DNA of 17,150 nucleotides from Streptomycetales bacterium (GTDB taxonomy: Bacteria > Actinomycetota > Actinomycetes > Prado026): NCBI GenBank assembly GCA_025361995.1, contig JANYIP010000394.1, positions 1 through 17,150 on the forward strand, in the 5' to 3' direction. The notes beneath the pieces are model-generated. The model had not been told where the DNA came from. It was given only the letters and a program-made list of their open reading frames with translations, and did no database searches. Every line of letters begins with the position of its first letter. Position 1 is the stretch's first letter. Below are positions 1 to 4,989 of this stretch, in pieces. A program made the position numbers and the translations under genes.

Positions 1-385
1 CGGGGACCTCGAGGACGAGCGAGCGGGAGTCGAGCTCCCAGCGCTTGCGGCCACCGTCGAGCAGTCGGACGTCGCTGTGCCCGTACAGCTTGAAGTACCA
101 GTACGCGTACGCGGCGAACCAGTTGTTGTTGCCGCCGTACAGGACGACGGTGTGGTCGTTGCCGATCCCCTTGCGGGACAGCAGCGCCTCGAACTGGGCC
201 TTGCTGACGAAGTCGCGGCGGACGGGGTCCTGCAGGTCGCCACGCCAGTCGATGCGGACGGCACCGGTGATGTGACCCTTTTCGTAGGCAGTGGTGTCTT
301 CGTCGACCTCGACGAGGACGACCGACGGGTCGTCGAGGTGCGCCTCGACCCAGTCGGCGTCGACCAGGACATCGGTGCGGCTCAT
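1..385 (-). CDS. Thiosulfate sulfurtransferase (rhodanese), N-terminal part, cut by window edge
   Basis: The visible 128 residues match the N-terminal rhodanese domain of actinobacterial CysA2/SseA-type sulfurtransferases, which move sulfane sulfur from thiosulfate or 3-mercaptopyruvate to an acceptor in the cytoplasm. The best landmarks are the YGGNNNWFAAYAYWYFKLYG stretch and the LLDGGRKRW motif. The catalytic Cys of two-domain rhodaneses lies in the C-terminal half, which is outside the window, so activity cannot be judged. The ATG at 385 has a GAGGAG Shine-Dalgarno a few bases upstream and overlaps the stop of the DUF4395 gene by four bases (ATGA), which implies translational coupling. 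It is the last visible member of the cysteine-leader-controlled operon. The family is secure; the choice between thiosulfate and mercaptopyruvate as substrate is not. Confidence 0.88.
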   Translation of the reverse strand, partial: MSRTDVLVDADWVEAHLDDPSVVLVEVDEDTTAYEKGHITGAVRIDWRGDLQDPVRRDFVSKAQFEALLSRKGIGNDHTVVLYGGNNNWFAAYAYWYFKLYGHSDVRLLDGGRKRWELDSRSLVLEVP

Positions 386-840
386 GCGGGTATCTCCTCA
401 ATAGATTGGTGACTGGTGGTCGGGCTGAAGCGGCGCCGGAGCAGGTACATCTCGCAGCCCAGGCAATAGCCGAAGGCCGCGTTCAAGAAGGCGGCGCCGA
501 GGGCGAACGCGGTGGCTACGAGGAACACCGGGGTGAGGCCGGTGAGGGCGCCGACCACGCCGATGAGGGCGAAGACGAGCCCGACGGCCTGGGCGAACTG
601 CGGTGGCCGCGCGTCCTCGAGCTCGCTCGGCGGGCTCAGCCGTGGCCTGATGAGCCGACGGAACACCAGGGCGTACGGCGTGGCAGCGATCCCGCGGACG
701 GCACCGATCGCGAACGTCATGGCCACAGCGGCGAGCAGCCAGCCGCTGCCGGTGACGAGCACCAGCGCGAGCAGCACCGTGGTGACGCTGGCACCGAAAC
801 GGGGACCCCGCGGGTCGACTTGCTGGGCAGGGACGGGCAT
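382..840 (-). CDS. DUF4395 family integral membrane protein
   Basis: The 152-residue protein has about four hydrophobic segments (roughly residues 19-40, 41-60, 84-103 and 105-125) and ends in a short cytosolic tail. A CLGC motif (Cys126, Cys129) in the context FGYCLGCEMY is typical of DUF4395 proteins, which are repeatedly found beside sulfurtransferases and thioredoxins. The vicinal cysteines suggest a thiol or persulfide role at the membrane, but no biochemical function is established to my knowledge. The ATG at 840 is preceded by AGGAG. The stop codon overlaps the sulfurtransferase start by four bases. It is the first structural gene after the Cys-rich leader peptide, so its translation is the likely target of that leader. 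Confidence 0.85.
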   Translation of the reverse strand: MPVPAQQVDPRGPRFGASVTTVLLALVLVTGSGWLLAAVAMTFAIGAVRGIAATPYALVFRRLIRPRLSPPSELEDARPPQFAQAVGLVFALIGVVGALTGLTPVFLVATAFALGAAFLNAAFGYCLGCEMYLLRRRFSPTTSHQSIEEIPA

Positions 841-912
841 GACACTCCTGGACTGGCACGGGGAGGTGCGAGCAAGGCAGCAGCGGTCGGTGACGACCAG
901 CGGGCTACCGGG
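841..912 (-). promoter_or_regulatory. Leader-to-DUF4395 spacer, candidate cysteine-responsive attenuator
   Basis: This 72-nt transcribed spacer separates the Cys-rich leader peptide from the DUF4395 start. On the minus strand it carries a small GC-rich hairpin (GGTCG-TCAC-CGACC, 885-898). It also carries a CACCTCC stretch (862-868) whose CTCC could pair with the GGAG of the DUF4395 Shine-Dalgarno (845-848). In the known mycobacterial system, ribosome stalling in a polycysteine leader relieves sequestration of the downstream ribosome binding site. That the same folding operates here is inference from these complementarities, and no structure calculation was run. Confidence 0.35.
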
Positions 913-990
913 TCAGGAGGACTGACACAGGCAGGTGGTCATGCGGCACAGGTCGACTGCGCGCCGCTTCGTGAGCACCTGACGGGACAT
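913..990 (-). CDS. Cysteine-rich leader peptide (uORF) of the sulfur operon
   Basis: This is a 25-residue ORF with the pattern MSRQxLTKRRAVDLCR near the N-terminus and a CxxxxCxC tail (Cys15, Cys20, Cys22), ending in SS-stop. Actinobacterial sulfur operons often start with leader peptides of exactly this type (RRxVDLCR followed by Cys near the C-terminus), which act as cysteine-responsive attenuators. There is no Shine-Dalgarno. Instead a TAGCCT -10 element ends 7 nt before the ATG, so the mRNA is probably leaderless with the transcript starting at or next to the ATG. It lies 72 nt upstream of DUF4395. Low cysteinyl-tRNA would stall ribosomes on the Cys codons and change downstream expression. 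The identification rests on the characteristic peptide pattern plus its position. Confidence 0.85.
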   Translation of the reverse strand: MSRQVLTKRRAVDLCRMTTCLCQSS

Positions 991-997
991 GGTCGCA

Positions 998-1026
998 AGG
1001 CTACGGGATGGTTTCCTCCACGTCAC
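998..1026 (-). promoter_or_regulatory. Promoter of the leader peptide and sulfurtransferase operon
   Basis: On the minus strand, GTGACG (1026-1021) and TAGCCT (1003-998) are separated by 17 nt, close to actinobacterial housekeeping sigma promoters. The -10 ends 7 nt before the leader ATG at 990, the geometry expected for a leaderless transcript. No operator was recognised. Confidence 0.55.
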
Positions 1027-1079
1027 CGGCTCGTCCAGATCTTGATACCCCGGTCTTGCTGGGCGGCCCTGTCGGCGGC

Positions 1080-1526
1080 TCACGGGATCGCCTCGCCGAG
1101 CGCGGCGACGACGTCGGCCTTGCGGGGCTGGCCGACTGCCCGGCGGACCACCCGGCCGGTGCCGTCCAGGACGAACACGGTCGGGGTACGCATCACGTCC
1201 AGCCGCCGTACCAGGTCGAGGTTGGCCTCGGCGTCGACCTCGACGTGCCGCACGCCAGGGACCAGGTCGGCGACCTCGCCGAGGATCCGACGGGTGGCGC
1301 GGCACGGCTGGCAGAACGAGGTCGAGAACTGGACGAGGGTGGCCCGTTCGCCCAGCTGGTCGCCCAGCTCGCCCGCGGTGAGTCTCGGAGTCGGGTCGTG
1401 CTCGGGGATCGCTTCCTTGCCGGCCGGGTTCACGCCGCGGATCCGACCGTCAGTCACCCGCCGCCACAGACCGAACGCCGTGGCAGCCACGAGGACCACG
1501 ACGAGCAGCAGCAAGCCAGGAGTCAC
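1080..1526 (-). CDS. Membrane-anchored thioredoxin-like protein
   Basis: With a GTG start at 1526 the protein has 148 residues: an N-terminal hydrophobic anchor (about residues 3-21), a linker, and a thioredoxin fold with the active site FCQPCRAT (Cys72, Cys75) and the cis-proline motif MRTPT. It resembles the ThiX-type thioredoxins found near glnR and sulfurtransferase genes. It probably performs thiol-disulfide or persulfide exchange at the membrane. The topology, with the domain outside or inside, is not decided by the sequence. An in-frame ATG at 1580 would add 18 Gly-rich residues before the anchor and has no Shine-Dalgarno. The GTG was preferred because it places the hydrophobic segment at the N-terminus, but the start is uncertain. 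It lies downstream of the moaD-like gene after a 112-nt gap. Confidence 0.85.
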   Translation of the reverse strand: MTPGLLLLVVVLVAATAFGLWRRVTDGRIRGVNPAGKEAIPEHDPTPRLTAGELGDQLGERATLVQFSTSFCQPCRATRRILGEVADLVPGVRHVEVDAEANLDLVRRLDVMRTPTVFVLDGTGRVVRRAVGQPRKADVVAALGEAIP

Positions 1527-1638
1527 GTAGCGGCAACGACCCGCACTCCCCCACCCATTCCCTCGGGTACCGCCAACCATTTTTTCATGATCGACGAGGG
1601 AGGGGGGTGGGCTTAGCCTCTGGCGCTCTATTTGCTCC

Positions 1639-1896
1639 TTAGCCTCCGGCGAAGGGGGGCAGGGCTTCGACGACGGCATCGGGGGGGAGGAGGACGGAGG
1701 CATGGGTACGGAGCCCGACCGGGTCGCCGTCGACGAGGAAGGCGCAGCGAGCCAGCACCCGGGCCAGCCGACCGTCATCGGCATGCGTCGCGACGGCGCC
1801 GGCCAGCAGCGCCTCGAGCGTCGCAGCCTCCGCGTACGTCTCCTCACCCACCCCGGCCGCCTCCTTGGCCGCCGCCCAGTAGCGCAGGACGGCCAT
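1639..1896 (-). CDS. MoaD/ThiS-family sulfur-carrier protein
   Basis: The 85-residue protein starts MAVLRYWAAAKEAAG, contains the FLVDGDPV segment, and ends in Gly-Gly (FAGG-stop). This is the hallmark of the ubiquitin-like MoaD/ThiS/CysO carriers, whose C-terminus is adenylated and then loaded as a thiocarboxylate. The start ATG at 1896 overlaps the hydrolase stop by one base (TGATG) and has GGGAGA five nt upstream. An upstream in-frame ATG at 1914 is less likely because it lies inside the hydrolase gene and lacks a good ribosome binding site. No activating E1-like enzyme or MoaE is visible nearby, so the pathway (molybdopterin, thiamine or cysteine) is open. The neighbours favour sulfur transfer. 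Confidence 0.87.
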   Translation of the reverse strand: MAVLRYWAAAKEAAGVGEETYAEAATLEALLAGAVATHADDGRLARVLARCAFLVDGDPVGLRTHASVLLPPDAVVEALPPFAGG

Positions 1897-2678
1897 CACT
1901 TCTCCCTGGCGCACAGAAGACCGCGGACCCAGGCCCCGATCCGCCGGGTCAGGTCGTCGGAGATCGCCGCCTCGGCGTGCCCGAAGCCGGGCTCGACCCA
2001 GAGCTCGGCCGTCGGGCCGCCTGCCTGCGCGATCTGCTCAGCGTGCTCGAGCGGGAAGAAGCGGTCCTGGTCGCCGTGCACGATCAGCAGCGGCGTCGGC
2101 GCCACGTCGCCGGCCAGCGCCCGCGGCTCAGCAGGTACGGGGTCCCACGATCGGTCGTCGATCCGGGTCCCCATCGCGAGACGGGCGAACAGCCGGCCCG
2201 CCGGGCGCTCGATGATGTAGTGCAGCCGCCGCATCGTCGGCGTACCGCGGTAGAACCAGCGAGCCGGGCCGCTCACCGCGACGACAGCGTCGACCCCGCG
2301 GTAGAGGGCGGCGTGCCGGATCACCACCGAGGCGCCCATCGAGAAGCCGACCGTGGCGACCTGGCTGTACCCGAGCAGCCGAGCCCAGCGAACCGCAGCG
2401 TCCAGGTCCAGCACCTCGCGGTCGCCGAGGGTGCTCACCCCGCGCGAGCGCCCGTGACCGCGGAAGTCCAGGGCGACCACGCCCGCGCCCTCGCCCAGGA
2501 CGTCGCTGACGCGCTCCACCGACGACGTGCGCGAGGACCCTGAGAAGCCGTGCCCGACGACGTACGCGATGCCGCCGGCCGGTCCTGGGCGGTGAACCGC
2601 CGACACGGTCACCCCGTCGGCCGCGAGCAGGGTGCGCTCCTCCCCTTCGTGAAGGGGCGGGGTCCGCGACGTGTCCAT
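1896..2678 (-). CDS. Alpha/beta hydrolase
   Basis: The 260-residue protein has the canonical alpha/beta-hydrolase layout. It shows an oxyanion-hole HGF (43-45), the strand-turn DFRGHGRS (71-78), the nucleophile elbow GFSMG (Ser113), the acid in HGDQDRF (Asp203 or Asp205), and the catalytic His234 in GFGHAE. It has no signal peptide or membrane segment, so it is cytosolic. The substrate is unknown; related proteins are esterases or thioesterases. ATG 2678 was chosen because GAGGAT lies about 8 nt upstream; a longer ORF from 2720 adds 14 residues without this site. The gene is divergent from glnR across about 100 bp and is tightly coupled to the moaD-like gene. Confidence 0.85.
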   Translation of the reverse strand: MDTSRTPPLHEGEERTLLAADGVTVSAVHRPGPAGGIAYVVGHGFSGSSRTSSVERVSDVLGEGAGVVALDFRGHGRSRGVSTLGDREVLDLDAAVRWARLLGYSQVATVGFSMGASVVIRHAALYRGVDAVVAVSGPARWFYRGTPTMRRLHYIIERPAGRLFARLAMGTRIDDRSWDPVPAEPRALAGDVAPTPLLIVHGDQDRFFPLEHAEQIAQAGGPTAELWVEPGFGHAEAAISDDLTRRIGAWVRGLLCAREK

Positions 2679-2778
2679 GTGGGCTATCCTCACAGGGTGG
2701 GACCCGGGCGACGACGCCACCGGGTCCTTCTGTGTTTTCTGGTCCTCACATGTTCGTCACACAGGAGAGGAGAAGCCG

Positions 2779-3501
2779 ATGAGCCAGCTGCTGCTGCTGA
2801 CCAACGCGCTTCAGCCGTCCGCCGAAGTGCTGCCCGCACTCGGACTCCTCATGCACCAGGTCCGGGTCGCCCCCGCGGAGCCCGCCGCGCTGCTGGACGC
2901 CCCGCAGTGCGACGCGATCCTCGTCGACGGCCGGCGCGAGCTGCCGCAGATCCGCAGCCTGTGCCGGCTGATGCGGACGACTGGGGTCGACGTCCCGGTG
3001 ATCCTGGTGGTCACTGAGGGCGGCATGGTCGCGGTGAGCGCCGACTGGGGGGTGGACGACGTGCTGCTGGACACTGCCGGCCCGGCCGAGCTCGAGGCCC
3101 GGCTGCGCATAGCCACAGGTCGGCTCGCTGCCGCCCGTGGCGCCGGCGACGACGTCCCCGACGAGATCCGCTCCGGCGACATCAGCATCGACGAGGCGAC
3201 GTACACCGCTCGGGTCCGCGGGCGCGTCCTCGAGCTGACGTTCAAGGAGTTCGAGCTCCTCAAGTTCCTGGCCCAGCACCCGGGGCGCGTCTTCACCCGG
3301 GCCCAGCTGCTGCAGGAGGTCTGGGGCTACGACTACTACGGAGGCACCCGGACCGTGGACGTGCACGTCCGCCGGCTGCGCGCCAAGCTCGGCGTCGAGC
3401 ACGACCACCTGATCGGCACGGTCCGCAACGTGGGCTACCGCTTCGTGCTCCCGCGGGCCGAGGCGGCGGCCGACGACCGGGTTCCCGTCCCGGTCTCCTG
3501 A
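2779..3501 (+). CDS. glnR: GlnR, orphan OmpR-family nitrogen regulator
   Basis: The 240-residue protein is closely like Streptomyces GlnR from the first residues (MSQLLLLTNALQPSAEVLPA) to the C-terminal winged helix (LTFKEFELLKFLAQHPGRVF, GGTRTVDVHVRRLRAKLG, GTVRNVGYRFV). The receiver-like domain spans about 1-120 and lacks the usual acidic pocket. Asp50 in VDGRR and Arg52 are retained, consistent with the known phosphorylation-independent GlnR dimer. GlnR controls nitrogen assimilation genes and in some actinomycetes cross-talks with PhoP. A strong AGGAGAGGAG precedes the ATG at 2779. No partner kinase gene is adjacent, as expected for this orphan regulator. The tail after the DNA-binding domain is short and acidic-to-polar. 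Confidence 0.95.
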   Translation: MSQLLLLTNALQPSAEVLPALGLLMHQVRVAPAEPAALLDAPQCDAILVDGRRELPQIRSLCRLMRTTGVDVPVILVVTEGGMVAVSADWGVDDVLLDTAGPAELEARLRIATGRLAAARGAGDDVPDEIRSGDISIDEATYTARVRGRVLELTFKEFELLKFLAQHPGRVFTRAQLLQEVWGYDYYGGTRTVDVHVRRLRAKLGVEHDHLIGTVRNVGYRFVLPRAEAAADDRVPVPVS

Positions 3502-3542
3502 CCGGCCTTGGCGATCGGCTCTCCCGACCTGCGGAGCTCCAC

Positions 3543-3548
3543 TAGCCT
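3543..3548 (+). promoter_or_regulatory. Candidate -10 element for leaderless mshD transcript
   Basis: TAGCCT ends 6 nt before the GTG start of mshD, and no Shine-Dalgarno is visible before that GTG. This is the same -10 hexamer and geometry as at the cysteine leader peptide. No convincing -35 box was found at 17-19 nt, so the call is tentative. Confidence 0.3.
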
Positions 3549-3554
3549 GCTTGA

Positions 3555-4610
3555 GTGACGGCTGAGACCACCGCGGCGTTCAGCGACGCCGACGTACGGG
3601 TCGAGGTCCTGGGCCGGCTCGACCCCGTCGAGGTCGACCGGGTGTGGATGCTCATCGAGCGGGCCACCGAGACCGACGGCGTACGACCGCTGTCCGAGCA
3701 CGTCTCGCTGCACCTGCGGCACGGCGGGGACGACCGCGTGCGCAACGTCCTGCTCTACACCTCGGGTGACCGCCTCGCCGGGTACGCGCACCTCGACATC
3801 ACCGACGTCGTCGAGGGGTCCAGTGCCGAGCTCGTCGTCGACCCCGAGCTCCGCGGCCGCGGCCTCGGCCGGATACTGGTCGCGCACGTGCTCGCCGAGA
3901 CCCCGGACGGACGGCTTCGGCTGTGGTCGCACGGCGAGCACCCCGCGGCCGCCGCACTCTCCGCGGCGATGGGTTTCACCCGGATGCGTTCGCTGTGGCA
4001 GCTGCGCCGCTCGCTCTACGCCCCGCTGCCCGCCCCGGTCGTGGCGCCCGGTATCGAGATCCGTACGTTCGAACCCGATACGGACGACGAAGTCTGGCTC
4101 GCTCTGAACGCCCGCGCCTTCGCCGGCCACCCTGAGCAAGGCGGCTGGTCGGCGGCCGACCTGCACCAGCGGATGGCCGAGCCGTGGTTCTCGCCCGAAG
4201 GCTTCTTCCTCGCGACCCGACCCGGCGAGGTCGGGTCGGTCGAGCGGCTCGTCGGCTTCCACTGGACCAAGGTGCACGGGGAGATTGAGCACGAGCACAC
4301 CGCGAACCACCAGCAGCTCCATCCGCACCCCCATCCGCATCCCCGCCCGAAGGCGAACCTGCTCGGCCACGGAACGGGAGAGCACGGCCACGAGCCGATG
4401 GGCGAGGTGTACGTCGTCGGGGTCGACCCGGCCGAGCAGGGCCACGGCCTGGGGCGAGCGCTGACTCTGGTCGGACTGCGTCACCTGCGCGCCATCGGGC
4501 TGCCCGAGGCCATGCTCTACGTGGACGCCGACAACGCGCCAGCGATCCGGCTCTACACCGAGCTGGGCTTCACCCGCTGGGACACCGACGTCATGTTCCG
4601 CCGCGGCTGA
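3555..4610 (+). CDS. mshD: Mycothiol synthase (MshD), with His-rich insertion
   Basis: MshD transfers acetyl from acetyl-CoA to Cys-GlcN-Ins in the last step of mycothiol synthesis. The 351-residue protein has tandem GNAT domains. The N-terminal one carries an acetyl-CoA loop RGRGLG (100-105), and the catalytic C-terminal one carries QGHGLGRAL (295-303) followed by YVDADNAPAIRLYTELGF. MshD-specific landmarks include GFHWTKVH and GEVYVVGVDP. Between these two (residues 242-282) sits a 41-residue insert with ten His, including HPHPHPHP, where most MshD proteins I recall have only a few residues. The start is GTG at 3555, probably leaderless. The gene stands alone between glnR and the peptide/protease cassette. 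Confidence 0.93.
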   Translation: MTAETTAAFSDADVRVEVLGRLDPVEVDRVWMLIERATETDGVRPLSEHVSLHLRHGGDDRVRNVLLYTSGDRLAGYAHLDITDVVEGSSAELVVDPELRGRGLGRILVAHVLAETPDGRLRLWSHGEHPAAAALSAAMGFTRMRSLWQLRRSLYAPLPAPVVAPGIEIRTFEPDTDDEVWLALNARAFAGHPEQGGWSAADLHQRMAEPWFSPEGFFLATRPGEVGSVERLVGFHWTKVHGEIEHEHTANHQQLHPHPHPHPRPKANLLGHGTGEHGHEPMGEVYVVGVDPAEQGHGLGRALTLVGLRHLRAIGLPEAMLYVDADNAPAIRLYTELGFTRWDTDVMFRRG

Positions 4611-4688
4611 GGAGTCCTGCAGTCTCGCGTCCTTGTGTCAGCGAGCGAACAGACGCCGCGCTCTGGGGCGAGCACTCTTTGGTCACCG

Positions 4689-4721
4689 GCCACCAGAGCC
4701 AGCGGAGCCACCAGAGCCAGC
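4689..4721 (+). repeat. Short direct repeat upstream of the basic peptide gene
   Basis: The 15-mer GCCACCAGAGCCAGC occurs at 4689-4703 and again at 4707-4721, a period of 18. It lies in the 139-nt gap between mshD and the 55-residue peptide gene and could be a regulatory site or a by-product of slippage. It is an exact repeat in the sequence; the role is unknown. Confidence 0.5.
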
Positions 4722-4749
4722 CGCCGCAGCCATCGACAAGGAGATCGTC

Positions 4750-4917
4750 ATGACCGACAAGAAGATCACCCCAGCGAACCCCGAGAGCATCGCCGCCAGC
4801 AGCGACGACGCCAAGGCCCTCGAGACACGGACGACCGCCCGCCAGGCCAAGCGCTCGACACTCCGGCAGGCCAAGCGCTCGACCCTGCGCACCACCAAGC
4901 GCCAGTCGGGCAACTAG
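4750..4917 (+). CDS. Small basic peptide with three RxxKR octads, candidate precursor peptide
   Basis: The 55-residue product starts at an ATG with AGGAGAT about 7 nt upstream, a strong sign that it is translated. Residues 1-30 are polar and mixed in charge. Residues 31-54 are three octads, RQAKRSTL, RQAKRSTL and RTTKRQSG, so dibasic KR recurs every eight residues (34-35, 42-43, 50-51) and 9 of the last 25 residues are Lys or Arg. The first two octads are encoded by a 24-nt tandem repeat. There is no signal peptide, Cys or membrane segment. It is followed by a perfect hairpin and then by a PqqD-like/M50 protease gene. That layout suggests a substrate or precursor of that protein; a nucleic-acid- or polyphosphate-binding peptide is an alternative. 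I do not recognise the family. An in-frame upstream extension from TTG 4633 is possible but lacks a ribosome binding site. Confidence 0.7.
   Translation: MTDKKITPANPESIAASSDDAKALETRTTARQAKRSTLRQAKRSTLRTTKRQSGN
4840..4887 (+). repeat. 24-nt tandem repeat inside the basic peptide gene
   Basis: Units 4840-4863 and 4864-4887 encode identical octads (RQAKRSTL) and share the core CAGGCCAAGCGCTCGAC. They differ at a few third or synonymous positions. The next 24 nt form a degenerate third unit keeping R, K and R at the same places. Confidence 0.85.
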
Positions 4918-4933
4918 CCCCCAGCGCACCGGC

Positions 4934-4965
4934 GGTCGGCCCCACCACTCGTGGTGGGGCCGACC
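4934..4965 (+). terminator. Perfect 15-bp hairpin between peptide and protease genes
   Basis: GGTCGGCCCCACCAC (4934-4948) is the exact reverse complement of 4951-4965, with TC between them. There is no T-run, as is common for actinobacterial terminators. It starts 17 nt after the peptide stop and ends 8 nt before the GGGAGGAG ribosome binding site of the protease gene. It therefore probably acts as a partial terminator or 3' stabiliser, giving more peptide mRNA than protease mRNA. A GTG within the right arm (4951) is in frame with the protease but is unlikely to be its start. Confidence 0.75.
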
Positions 4966-4989
4966 TCTCGCATGGGAGGAGCTTCGCCG

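Noticed and set aside
4636..4651. Weak TGT...ACA dyad as a CRP operator before the peptide gene
   Set aside because: Only the outer three bases match on each side, well short of the TGTGA-N6-TCACA consensus.
4951..4989. Upstream GTG start for the M50 fusion gene
   Set aside because: The GTG lies in the right arm of the perfect hairpin and has no ribosome binding site, while ATG 4990 has GGGAGGAG at ideal distance.
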